DNA from: Lichenicola cladoniae
GTDB lineage: Bacteria; Pseudomonadota; Alphaproteobacteria; Acetobacterales; Acetobacteraceae
DNA length: 64,000 nucleotides
Reading direction: 5' to 3'
Assembly: GCF_013201075.1 (NCBI RefSeq)
Contig: NZ_CP053708.1
Coordinates: forward strand, 4,735,762-4,799,761
Each line of letters opens with the position of its first letter. Within the stretch, counting starts at the first letter, position 1. The position numbers and the translations under genes were made by a program. A model generated the notes under the pieces. The model had not been told where the DNA came from, did not search any database, and saw only the letters and a list, made by a program, of their open reading frames with translations. Positions 32,141 to 42,520 of this stretch are shown piece after piece.

Positions 32141-33172
32141 TCAGTGGGTGATGCGGCTGTAGGGGCCGAGGTCGAACAGCGATGCCACCGGAACAGCCTC
32201 CTTGAGTGTGCCGTTCGCCACCTCGAAATCCTGCAGCGCCTTGACCGGCGTCATGAGCCGCGCCGGGTCGGAAATGAATTTCGTGTCCGGCGACGCAAGC
32301 GCCTCCTCGATCACCGACTGGCTCAGGATGCCGCCGCCGAGGACCGTGAGGATAAACGGTGCCGCTTCCGCAGGCTTGCTCTTGATCAGGTCGGTCGCGC
32401 GCACGAACAGCCCGACCAGCTTGTCCTTCCAGGCACCGCGATCCGGGGCATCGGGGCGAACAATTGCCAGCACCGAGCCGGGCTGGTCCGGCATCAGGTC
32501 GCTGCCGTGCGCCAGGAGCTGCACGTCCGGCAACCGGTGCCGCACGACGGTCAGTGCAGGCTCGCGCAGGATGGCGGCATCGACCGCGCCGGACAGCAGC
32601 GCCTGTTGTGCCGCGTCGATATCGATGCCGATGATGTCGGCGGATTTCGGATCGAGGTGATTGCGATCCTGCATCCAGTAGCGCAGCAGCGTGTCCGGAA
32701 CCGACCCCACCGGCTGGGCGGCGATTTTCGGCTTGCGGCCGGTCGCCTTGGTGAAGGCGGCGAATCGCTTCGACAGGCCGGTGCCCGCGGGGGCGACGGT
32801 GGCGAGTTTTCCGCGCGCGGCGACCTCGAGTTCCTCGACCGCGCCGGCTGCAACCACCTTGACGTCGATCCCGTGCGACCGGGCGACCAGCAAGGGCAGC
32901 ACACCGGCGACATAAGCGTCGATCTGGCCCGCAGCCAGCGCCTGGATCGCCTGGGTTCCGGCCTGGAACCTGATCAGCTTCAGCGTGAGCCCGGCCGGCT
33001 TTGCCCAGCCTTCGCCGTCGAGCACGAACAGGGCAGACGAGCCCAGCACCGGAATATAGCCGATCCGGATCGGGTCGGCGGCCTGGGCAGGGTTCGACAG
33101 GAGGGCTCCGAAGCTGGACACGCCAATGATCGCAGCGCACAGGCAACTGCCTCTCAAATAGCGTATCCGCAT
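32141..33172 (-). CDS. ABC transporter substrate-binding protein (SsuA/TauA-like)
   Basis: Periplasmic receptor of 343 residues. The signal peptide (MRIRYLRGSCLCAAIIGVSS) ends near AQAAD, followed by PIRIGYIPVLGSSALFVLDGE. The rest fits the NMT1/aliphatic-sulfonate binding fold. The ATG at 33172 was chosen because the signal peptide starts there; the open frame continues upstream without a signal. First gene of the importer operon with permease, ATPase and the DUF3604 protein. Ligand is unknown. Confidence 0.88.
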   Translation of the reverse strand: MRIRYLRGSCLCAAIIGVSSFGALLSNPAQAADPIRIGYIPVLGSSALFVLDGEGWAKPAGLTLKLIRFQAGTQAIQALAAGQIDAYVAGVLPLLVARSHGIDVKVVAAGAVEELEVAARGKLATVAPAGTGLSKRFAAFTKATGRKPKIAAQPVGSVPDTLLRYWMQDRNHLDPKSADIIGIDIDAAQQALLSGAVDAAILREPALTVVRHRLPDVQLLAHGSDLMPDQPGSVLAIVRPDAPDRGAWKDKLVGLFVRATDLIKSKPAEAAPFILTVLGGGILSQSVIEEALASPDTKFISDPARLMTPVKALQDFEVANGTLKEAVPVASLFDLGPYSRITH

Positions 33173-33248
33173 CGTGATATCCCCGATTATTGATGTGGGA
33201 TCGTACAATCGAACCGGTGTGTGGTCAAAGCAGCTCGCCCCGAATGCG

Positions 33249-34367
33249 TCAGGAACCGGGGCGATCGACGATGCTGAACAGATCCTCGCCACCGACCGTC
33301 TGCTCGGCCTGTTCGTCCTCGAAGCGGGACATGCTGACGCCCAGCAGCCGCACGCTCTTCTCGAACGGAAACGCGGCCCGCAACAGGCCTTCGGCGGCGA
33401 TGGCAAGCTCGCTCCGCGTGCCGACGGGCCGGCTGCCCGAGGCTGCGCGGGTCATGAGCCGGAAGTCGGAAAATTTCACCTTCAGGGTGATCGTCCGTGC
33501 ACCCCGGCCGCCCTTGTCGTAGGTGGCCCAAACCTTGTCGATCGCCGGCTGGATTGCGGCCAGCGCCTCGTCCCACCCGGTGATGTCGCGCTCGAACGTC
33601 TGTTCCGCGCCGATCGACTTGCGCAGGCGGTCCGCCACCACCGGCCGCTCGTCCTGGCCGCGTGCGATGGCGTGGTAGTGCGGCCCCGACTTGCCGAAAT
33701 GCCGGACCAGGAAGTCGATCGTGCAGCCGCGCAGGTCCATCCCGGTCTGGATGCCGAGCCGCTCCATCTTGGCCGCCGTCACCGGCCCGACCCCGTGGAA
33801 CTGGCTGACCTTCAGCGTCTCGACGAAGCTCGGACCGTATCGCGGCGTGATGACGAACAGTCCGTCTGGCTTGCGGTGGTCGGAGGCCAGCTTGGCCAGG
33901 AACTTGTTGTAGGAGACCCCGGCCGAGGCGGTGAGTCCGGTCTGCTCGCGGATACGCGCCCGGATTTCCTCGGCGATCGCCGTGGCCGATCCGAGATCGC
34001 GCAGTGGCTGGGTGACGTCGAGGTAGGCTTCGTCCAGCGACAATGGCTGGATCAGGGGCGTGTAATCGGCGAAGATCCCGCGGATCTGCAACGATACCTC
34101 GCGATAGACGTCGAAGCGCGGCTTCACGAAGATCAGCTCGGGACATTGCCGTCGTGCCGTGACCGACGCCATGGCCGAGCGCACCCCGAAACGGCGCGCC
34201 TCGTAGCTTGCGGCCGCCACCACGCCGCGCTCGCGCGAACCGCCCACGGCCAGTGGCTTGCCGCGCAACGACGGGTCGTCCCGCTGCTCGACCGACGCGT
34301 AGAAGGCATCCATGTCCACATGGATGATCCGCCGCAGGCTTGGCGTTACCGCCTGATCGGCAGGCAT
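33249..34367 (-). CDS. dinB: DNA polymerase IV (DinB)
   Basis: Y-family translesion polymerase of 372 residues. The catalytic aspartates are in IIHVDMDAFYASVEQ and in IQPLSLDEAYLDVT, and SYEARRFGVRSAM completes the palm. The helix-hairpin-helix region (VSQFHGVGPVTAAKM) and a little finger domain follow. A LexA box lies 51-65 bases upstream, so it should be SOS induced with imuA-imuB-dnaE2. Confidence 0.96.
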   Translation of the reverse strand: MPADQAVTPSLRRIIHVDMDAFYASVEQRDDPSLRGKPLAVGGSRERGVVAAASYEARRFGVRSAMASVTARRQCPELIFVKPRFDVYREVSLQIRGIFADYTPLIQPLSLDEAYLDVTQPLRDLGSATAIAEEIRARIREQTGLTASAGVSYNKFLAKLASDHRKPDGLFVITPRYGPSFVETLKVSQFHGVGPVTAAKMERLGIQTGMDLRGCTIDFLVRHFGKSGPHYHAIARGQDERPVVADRLRKSIGAEQTFERDITGWDEALAAIQPAIDKVWATYDKGGRGARTITLKVKFSDFRLMTRAASGSRPVGTRSELAIAAEGLLRAAFPFEKSVRLLGVSMSRFEDEQAEQTVGGEDLFSIVDRPGS

Positions 34368-34417
34368 GGCCTGGCATCCCGGGTCAATGACATCGACGCG
34401 CCTGTTCGAACCATCCC

Positions 34418-34432
34418 GTTCACTTTACGTTC
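34418..34432. promoter_or_regulatory. LexA box of dinB
   Basis: GTTCACTTTACGTTC fits the alphaproteobacterial GTTC-N7-GTTC operator exactly, 51-65 bases before dinB. The following CCCC is also shared with the imuA box. Relative to its gene, this box has the opposite orientation to the imuA one. Confidence 0.85.
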
Positions 34433-34445
34433 CCCAGCGCCGGGC

Positions 34446-34509
34446 GTCGAGATGCAAGCGAGCCAAAGGTCGAGATGCAAGCGAGCCAAGCGTCGAGATG
34501 CAAGAGATG
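34446..34509. repeat. 23-bp tandem repeat, about 2.7 copies
   Basis: The unit GTCGAGATGCAAGCGAGCCA plus three bases occurs at 34446-34468 and 34469-34491, nearly identical, and a truncated third copy starts at 34492 (GTCGAGATGCAAG). It lies just upstream of the dinB LexA box and before the acyltransferase remnant. No function is evident. Confidence 0.8.
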
Positions 34510-34599
34510 TAACGCGCCACCAGGGGGCAGAGTGGGTAAGGACCATGCACATCCCGCACGCCGACACCCTCGACCGTCGGCACCGGGCCAACTCCCGCT

Positions 34600-35006
34600 C
34601 ATTCTGATCGATTTGCGCCCGCTGGCCTGGGCGGTCACCAATCGGGCGGCTTTCCTGCTGGTGTTAGCGGCCAGTCAGCAGCAGGGGCTGGTTTCGACTC
34701 CAACCGGGCCTCCGACGGTCGATGCTGTGGATCGGTGCGCGATCCTGTTCGATCTATATGTGCCACATCCCGATCTGGTTCACCGTGATCGACGTCATGC
34801 GGCGTACCGGGCCGGGCGGCGAAACCTACGTGCCGCTGGGTTTCATGATCGCAGCGCTCGCCACCCTGACCGCCGCCGACCTCACCTATCGCTGGCTCGA
34901 GCTACCCCTGCAGGAACGCGGTCGCATCCGGGCTCGCGCGCTCGACGACAGGGGTGATCACGCAACGTCCGCGCAGATGACCACGGGACTAAGCGATACG
35001 GGCTGA
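34600..35006 (+). pseudogene. Acyltransferase-3 (OafA/YrhL-type) C-terminal remnant
   Basis: Two neighbouring frames carry the tail of a membrane acyltransferase. The first reads LRPLAWAVTNRAAFLLVLAA up to about 34715. The second, from there, reads SCSIYMCHIPIWFTVIDVMR and ends LTYRWLELPLQERGR before a stop at 35006. SIYMxHIPIW and the RWLExPLQ tail are typical of the family. The 5' two thirds are missing and a frameshift separates the pieces, so it is dead. Confidence 0.65.
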
Positions 35007-35167
35007 TGGTCTGCTGGAACCACGGACTGGAAGATGCGGCCCGGGAGAGCCGTCGAACTGAAACGATGGAATTCCGGCGTTGCTCTTCCCATCGGTTGCG
35101 AGGCGCCGGAAGGTAATCGGACCTGGGCTCCGTCGGCGCCTCTCTTCTTCAAAGGCGAGCAGCAGCG

Positions 35168-36457
35168 ATGGATATGCACCGGATCGAATTAACAACGAAC
35201 GCTGATGCGCGCAGATATTCCGGGGTCGCACTGTTCCTCCACTGGACCATCGCGATCCTGATTCTTCTCAACCTGCTGCTGGGATGGAGGATGGGCCACA
35301 TGCATGGCCTGACGAAGTTCCAGATATTCCAGGTCCACAAGTCGTTCGGCGTCACGGTGCTGCTGCTCAGTGTTCTCCGCCTGGTCTGGCGTCTTGCGCA
35401 CCGACCGCCATCGCTGCGGCACGACCTGCATCCCGGTGAGGCGTTCGCGGCGCATGCCACCCACTGGATCTTCTACGGCTTCATGATCCTGATGCCGCTA
35501 AGCGGCTGGATCCTGGTATCGACCAGTGCCGAGAACATTCCCACGCTGCTCTATCGCTTCATACCCTGGCCGTACTTTCCCGGGGTTCACGGGCTGCCGC
35601 TGCCTCGGCGTCACCAGGTCGGCGCCCTGGCCGACGGAACGCATTACTGGCTTGCCTGGAGTGCCGTGGCGCTGATCGCGCTGCATGTCGGCGGTGCGTT
35701 GAAGCACCAGTTCGATCGGGGCACACCGGTCTTGCCGCGAATGCTTCCGGGTTCCAGGGACGCCGATCCAGGCCCCGGCCGGCGCATAGGCTTCGTTGCC
35801 GCGGTCGGTGCCGGTCTCGGCGCGATCGCGCTCGTGCTGGCCGGCTACTCCAGCCCGTCGCCGGTCGTCGCACGCTCGGTGCCGGCTCCGGCCCCGAGCC
35901 AACAGGCGGCCTCGAACTGGGTCGTCGACAAGACCGCCTCGAAGCTTGGTTTCGAAACCGTCGTGAACGGGCAACCGGTCGCAGGGCAGTTCAGCCGATG
36001 GTCCGCGGTGATCCGCTTCGATCCCGCGCATCTCGCCGACGCCGAGGTGGAGGTGATCGTCGATACCGGATCCGCCACGACCCAGGACCACACCCGCGAC
36101 CAGATGTTGTCGACGCCGGACTGGTTCGACCGGGCGGTCTTCCCGGAAGCGCGGTTCCATGCAGGCAAGGTTCTGTCGCGTGGCGGCAACGCCTACGAAG
36201 CAGACGGCGACCTGAAGATACGCAGCACGGATAAACCCGTCGTGCTGCCGTTCACGCTCGCCATCGTCGATGGCCAGGCCACGATGTCCGCAAGCATCCC
36301 GATCGATCGGACCGCCTTCGGTGTCGGACAAGGCCAGTGGGCAGGAACGGATTCGGTCGCGGCAACCGTGACCGTGAAAGTTGCGCTGGTCGCGCACGCC
36401 CGGACCGCCGAGCAGACATTGCCACAGACGATCCAGGCAGCCGAACCGGACGACTAG
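35168..36457 (+). CDS. Cytochrome b561 fused to a YceI-like domain
   Basis: A 429-residue membrane protein. Residues about 15-190 are a b561/CybB module with four transmembrane helices and candidate haem histidines (LFLHWTIAIL, IFQVHKSFGV, LHVGGALKHQF). A linker with a fifth helix (IGFVAAVGAGLGAIALVLAG) leads to a YceI-like lipocalin-type domain (about 250-415: WVVDKTASKLGFETVVNGQP to VTVKVALVA). YceI proteins bind isoprenoids such as quinones, so electron or quinone handling at the periplasmic side is plausible. The start ATG 35168 could also be 35174. Its end overlaps the convergent thioesterase by four bases. Confidence 0.88.
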   Translation: MDMHRIELTTNADARRYSGVALFLHWTIAILILLNLLLGWRMGHMHGLTKFQIFQVHKSFGVTVLLLSVLRLVWRLAHRPPSLRHDLHPGEAFAAHATHWIFYGFMILMPLSGWILVSTSAENIPTLLYRFIPWPYFPGVHGLPLPRRHQVGALADGTHYWLAWSAVALIALHVGGALKHQFDRGTPVLPRMLPGSRDADPGPGRRIGFVAAVGAGLGAIALVLAGYSSPSPVVARSVPAPAPSQQAASNWVVDKTASKLGFETVVNGQPVAGQFSRWSAVIRFDPAHLADAEVEVIVDTGSATTQDHTRDQMLSTPDWFDRAVFPEARFHAGKVLSRGGNAYEADGDLKIRSTDKPVVLPFTLAIVDGQATMSASIPIDRTAFGVGQGQWAGTDSVAATVTVKVALVAHARTAEQTLPQTIQAAEPDD

Positions 36458-36935
36458 ACCCCGAGCAGCCCGCGCAGCCAGGCGCCCGTATCGATAGCAG
36501 ACGGGTCGGGCTTCGGCACCTTGAACACGCCGTTGACGCGGGCAGAGGCTGCGCCGTCGGTATGGAGCACCGCCTGCGCGAACAGCATGGTACGCGTGGT
36601 CTTGATGATGTCCGCCCTGGCTTCCATCCAGGCGCCGGGGCGGGCCGGGGCGAGGTAGTCGATCGAGAGGCTGATCGTCGGCAGGATCATCGTCTCGAGC
36701 CGACCCTCGAACATGCCGCCGAACGCCAGCAGGATGTCGCAGAAGGTCGCGATCATGCCGCCGTGGCAGGTGCCGGCGGGGTTGCAATGCTCCGCCCCGA
36801 CCCGGAACCCGCCGATCAGGTGGCCGTCCTCGGTGCGGACATGCAGCGGGAGGTTCCGAGCAGTGAAGTCGGCGACTCCCGCCATGGGCAGGCGGACGAA
36901 GCCCGCGGGTGGTGGCGTGGTCCCGATATCCGGCA

Positions 36936-36936
<1 letters not shown>
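36454..36936 (-). CDS. PaaI-family thioesterase (hot-dog fold)
   Basis: Acyl-CoA thioesterase of 160 residues. The hot-dog motif HCNPAGTCHGGMIATFCDILLAF holds the usual His-Gly-Gly-Met and a catalytic acid. TISLSIDYLAPARPGAWMEA follows. The ATG overlaps the acyl-CoA dehydrogenase stop (ATGA), making it the last gene of the beta-oxidation operon, where it could release CoA from stalled acyl intermediates. Confidence 0.9.
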
Positions 36937-38726
<1,790 letters not shown>

Positions 38727-38749
38727 GAAATTTCCTCCGCAGCTCTAGG

Positions 38750-41092
38750 CTAATTACGCAATGGCTTGCCGGTCTCGAGCGTGTGCTCGATCCGATCCAG
38801 GGTGGCGCCGGTGCGCAGCAGGCGCATGAAGGCGACTCGTTCCAGTGCCAGCATCTGCTTTTCGGTCACCACATCGACCAGGTCCGCCCCGCCGCCGGAC
38901 AGGATCTCGGCCAGGTTGTCCGCCACGACGAGATCATGGTCGGTGGCGATGCCCTGGCGATGGAAACTGTTGGCGGCGAGGTTCATCGCCGCGCGCCCGG
39001 CGGCCCCCGGCAGTCTGAATTCGGGCGCCGTCGGCGCCGTGTAACCCTCGACCAGCGACAGGGCCCGGGCACGGGCCTCGAACAGCAGCCGGTCGCGATT
39101 CATCGTGATCCGATCGGCGGGCCGCAGGAACCCAAGCACCTTCGCCTCGGCCGCGGATTTCGACACTTTCGCGACGCTGACGGTCTCGAACACCTTGGCG
39201 ACCGCGGGCATCGGGCCCTTCGGCATACCGGCTGTCGCGGTCCAGCGCGCGATCATCTCGCCGCAGCCGCCCCAGCCCGGTACCAGGCCGACACCGCATT
39301 CGACCAGGCCGATATAGCTCTCGGCATGCGCCTGGATAGCGTCGGAATGCAGCAGCACCTCGCAGCCGCCGCCGAGCGCCAGCCCGCCCGGCGCGCTTAC
39401 CACCGGGAAGGGCGCGTATTTCAGCGCCTTGAAGGTGCGCTGCCCGCTCGAGACGAGTGTCTCGATCTCGCCCCAGGCGGCGATATTGCAGGCGAACAGG
39501 GCCAGGCCGAGATTGGCGCCGGCGGAAAAATTGGTCGCGTCGGTATAGATCACCAGCGCCTTGTAGCGCTGCTTGACGAGTTCGATGCTCTTGTCAAGCA
39601 GCTTCATGATCTGCTCGTCGAACGCGTTCATCTTCGAGGTGAGTTCGAAGCAGGCGACGCCCTCGCCGACATCCCAGAGTGCAGCCGATCCGTTCCTGAG
39701 CAACGGTTCCGACCGGCGCTTCACGTCCTCGAGCAACAGTACGCCGGCAGGTCGTTCGACCGGGCGATACCGGCCATCCACACCGAGGAACAGCGTCTGT
39801 CCGTTCTCGACCTTGTAGAAGGTGCCGTCGGCGACCGTGCGCAGCAGTTCAGGCACCGGCTTGCCTTCGGCCTCCAGTCGTCGCGCCACCACGGCCGGTC
39901 CAAGCACGTCCAGCAGCTCGAACGGGCCCTGTTTCCAGTTGAAGCCGAGGCGCATCGCCGCGTCCACGGAAACGATGTCGTCGGCAATCGTCGGTACCAG
40001 GCTCGCGGCATAAGCCAGGGTCGCGCCCATGACCGACCACGCATACTGGCCGTAGCGGTCGGTGGAGGTGATCAGCTTTGTCGGGCTGCGCGACAGTGCG
40101 GCTGGCAGGCTGGTGCTTTTCGAAGGCTCGTATTCACCGGTGACGAGGCCGATCGACTCCTTGATCTTCCCCGCCTCGCGGTTGATCCTATAGAAGCCGC
40201 CAAGACCTTTGCGACCGGTATAGCCGTCCGCGATCATCTTGCTGAGCAGCGGCACCTCGCGCAGCGTATCGAGGAACGCATCGCCGGCGGGCAGCGAGGC
40301 CTTCATGCTGGCGTTGATGTGCGGCATCAGGTCGAGGCCCACCAGGTCGATCAGGCCGAACACGCCGGTTTTCGGGATGCCGAACGGCCGGCCCATGACG
40401 GCGTCGGCTTCCTCGACCGACAGGCCCTGGTCCATCGCCGCATTGACGCCGTGCTGCAGCCAGTAGGTGCCGATGCGGTTGGCGATGAAGCCGGGCGTGT
40501 CGTTGGCGCGGACGACGGTCTTGCCGAGCGACAGGTCGCAGAACTCTGCGACGCGTGCGGCCAGCGCCATGTCTGTTGCGGGCCCGGTCACCATCTCCAG
40601 CAGCCGCATGTAGCGCGGCGGGTTGAAGAAATGGGTGATCATGAAGTCGCGCGACAGGCTCTCGGGCAGCCCCCCGACAAGCTGCACCAGCGGGATCGTG
40701 GAGGTGTTGGAGCTGATCGCGGTGCCGGGGCGCCGTACCGCATCCAGCCGGTGATACAGCGCCTGCTTCAGGTCGAGCCGCTCGACGATGACCTCGATGA
40801 CCCAGTCGCAATCGGCGACTCTCGCCAGATGGTCCTCGATGTTGCCGGTCTCGATCAGCTTCGCCGCCTGGGGCGACATGAACGGTGCCGGATCGGTTTT
40901 CAGCGCGCGGGCGACCGCGGCTTTCGCGATGGCGTCGCGGTCGTCGCCCGACTTCGGCAGGATGTCCAGCAACAGGACCGGAATCCCGGCATTGGCCACC
41001 TGGGCTGCGATGCCGGCGCCCATGACGCCGGCGCCGATGACGCAGACGCGCCGGATTGCAGATGCCTGACCCTCGTCGAGCTTCATCATCAT
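38750..41092 (-). CDS. Bifunctional 3-hydroxyacyl-CoA dehydrogenase/enoyl-CoA hydratase (FadN-type)
   Basis: A 780-residue beta-oxidation enzyme. The NAD-binding domain comes first (RRVCVIGAGVMGAGIAAQVA, residues about 14-33), then the 3HCDH domains (THFFNPPRYMRLLEMVTGP), and the enoyl-CoA hydratase domain comes last (APGGLALGGGCEVLLHSDAI). This dehydrogenase-first order is that of FadN, not of E. coli FadB. The start ATG 41092 (ATGATGATG) overlaps the thiolase stop. Confidence 0.93.
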   Translation of the reverse strand: MMMKLDEGQASAIRRVCVIGAGVMGAGIAAQVANAGIPVLLLDILPKSGDDRDAIAKAAVARALKTDPAPFMSPQAAKLIETGNIEDHLARVADCDWVIEVIVERLDLKQALYHRLDAVRRPGTAISSNTSTIPLVQLVGGLPESLSRDFMITHFFNPPRYMRLLEMVTGPATDMALAARVAEFCDLSLGKTVVRANDTPGFIANRIGTYWLQHGVNAAMDQGLSVEEADAVMGRPFGIPKTGVFGLIDLVGLDLMPHINASMKASLPAGDAFLDTLREVPLLSKMIADGYTGRKGLGGFYRINREAGKIKESIGLVTGEYEPSKSTSLPAALSRSPTKLITSTDRYGQYAWSVMGATLAYAASLVPTIADDIVSVDAAMRLGFNWKQGPFELLDVLGPAVVARRLEAEGKPVPELLRTVADGTFYKVENGQTLFLGVDGRYRPVERPAGVLLLEDVKRRSEPLLRNGSAALWDVGEGVACFELTSKMNAFDEQIMKLLDKSIELVKQRYKALVIYTDATNFSAGANLGLALFACNIAAWGEIETLVSSGQRTFKALKYAPFPVVSAPGGLALGGGCEVLLHSDAIQAHAESYIGLVECGVGLVPGWGGCGEMIARWTATAGMPKGPMPAVAKVFETVSVAKVSKSAAEAKVLGFLRPADRITMNRDRLLFEARARALSLVEGYTAPTAPEFRLPGAAGRAAMNLAANSFHRQGIATDHDLVVADNLAEILSGGGADLVDVVTEKQMLALERVAFMRLLRTGATLDRIEHTLETGKPLRN

Positions 41093-42225
41093 ACGCGCTC
41101 CAGCACCGTGGCGATCCCCTGGCCGCCGCCGATGCACTGGGTCGCCAGCGCATACCGGCCGCCGGTGCGGGCCAGCAACTGTGCCGCCTTGCCGACGATG
41201 CGGGCGCCGGTGGCACCCAGCGGATGGCCGATCGCGATTGCCCCGCCATCGATGTTCACGGTCTCCTCGCGCAGGCCCAGCTCGCCCATGCAGGCCAGCG
41301 CCTGGCTGGCGAAGGCCTCGTTCAGCTCCACCACATCGAGGTCCGACGCCTTGATCCCGGCGCGGTCGAACGCCTTCCGGCTGGCCTTGATGGGGCCAAG
41401 CCCCATGGTTTCCGGCGCGCAGCCGCTGACGCCGATGCTGCGCAGGCGTGCCAGGATGGCGAGGCCGTTGCGCAGGGCATACTCCTCGCTGCACACCAGC
41501 ACCGCGCTGGCGCCGTCGGTCAGCGGTGACGAGGTGCCGGCGGTGACGGTGCCGTCCTTGTCGAAAGCGGGCTTCAGCCCGGCAAGGCCCTCGGCGCTGC
41601 TCTCCGGGCGGAGGCAGCCATCCGTCTCGACAGGTCCGGCCTTGGTGCGGATCGGCACGATCTCGTCCGCCAGCAGGCCACCCGCCCGGGCGGCCGCAGC
41701 CTTCTCCTGGCTGCGCAAGGCGAACTGTTCCTGGGCCTGGCGGCCAATCTGATACTTGGCAGCAACGTTTTCGGCGGTCTCGCCCATCCCCATGTAGGCG
41801 CCGGCGCTTTTCGCGGCGAGCTCCGGGTTGGGCAGCGGGTTGAAGCCCAGCATCGGCACCCGGCTCATGCTTTCGACGCCGGCACAGATGAAGACCTCGC
41901 CGGCGCCGAGGGCGATGGCGCCGGCGGCCATGTGGATCGCCTGCATCGAGGAGCCGCAGAAGCGGTTGACGGTGACCCCGCCGATGCTGATCGGCAAATC
42001 AGCCAGAAGAACGACCAGGCGCGCGACGTTGAAACCCTGCTCGGCCTCCGGAAACGCGCAGCCGAGGATCAGGTCCTCGATATCGTCCGGCTTCACGCCC
42101 GTCCGTTCGACCAGGCCGCGCACGACCTGTGCCGCAAGGTCATCCGGCCTGACCCGGGTCAGCTGGCCTTTGTTGGCAAGGTGGAACGGGGAGCGGGCAT
42201 AACCTGCAATCACCGTATTCTGCAT
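41089..42225 (-). CDS. fadA: Acetyl-CoA C-acyltransferase (thiolase)
   Basis: Final enzyme of each beta-oxidation round, 378 residues. The nucleophile Cys is in VNRFCGSSMQAIHMAA (near residue 89). The GHPLGATGAR motif supplies the catalytic His, and the second Cys is in LATQCIGGGQG. First gene of the minus-strand operon thiolase - FadN-type - acyl-CoA dehydrogenase - thioesterase, divergent from the fadL-like gene. Confidence 0.93.
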   Translation of the reverse strand: MQNTVIAGYARSPFHLANKGQLTRVRPDDLAAQVVRGLVERTGVKPDDIEDLILGCAFPEAEQGFNVARLVVLLADLPISIGGVTVNRFCGSSMQAIHMAAGAIALGAGEVFICAGVESMSRVPMLGFNPLPNPELAAKSAGAYMGMGETAENVAAKYQIGRQAQEQFALRSQEKAAAARAGGLLADEIVPIRTKAGPVETDGCLRPESSAEGLAGLKPAFDKDGTVTAGTSSPLTDGASAVLVCSEEYALRNGLAILARLRSIGVSGCAPETMGLGPIKASRKAFDRAGIKASDLDVVELNEAFASQALACMGELGLREETVNIDGGAIAIGHPLGATGARIVGKAAQLLARTGGRYALATQCIGGGQGIATVLERV

Positions 42226-42520
42226 CGGTCAGTCTCCGGGCCATGAAGCGTCTCGACCACGCAGGCCAGCGCTTTCCGTATACGTCAAGCAGTCATGGAG
42301 ATAGCATCGGTCCTGGCAACAAACAACCACAGACTGCAGGCATACGAGCGGTCGTTATAACTTGTGCAGTGCAGTATAGATGAGGCGCTTGACGCATGCG
42401 TCAGATTGGGTGGATCGTGAATAGCAGGGCGAGAATTCTGTCGTTGATGCGATCGAGATTGATTGCTAACGGAAAATTCACGACAGGTGGATCATACCGT
42501 CTGCGTAAAGGGATGACGTC
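42226..42520. other. Divergent promoter region of the fatty-acid degradation locus
   Basis: No gene is visible. The region is AT-richer than its surroundings, as expected of promoters, and includes the palindrome at 42390-42403. Promoters for both the thiolase operon and the fadL-like gene should lie here. Confidence 0.5.
42390..42403. promoter_or_regulatory. Perfect 14-bp palindrome, candidate operator
   Basis: TGACGCATGCGTCA is its own reverse complement and lies in the shared region between the thiolase operon and the fadL-like gene. It is suitable for a dimeric repressor; the MerR protein encoded at 45631 is the nearest candidate. Sequence seen; regulator inferred. Confidence 0.45.

Noticed and set aside
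31347..33146. A 599-residue minus-strand frame as one large permease
   Set aside because: Only the last 258 residues resemble a permease; the rest is out of frame with, and overlaps, the binding-protein gene.
38783..41752. A 989-residue open frame on the plus strand
   Set aside because: It is antisense to the FadN-type enzyme and thiolase, both of which have clear motifs; composition is typical of a GC-rich shadow.
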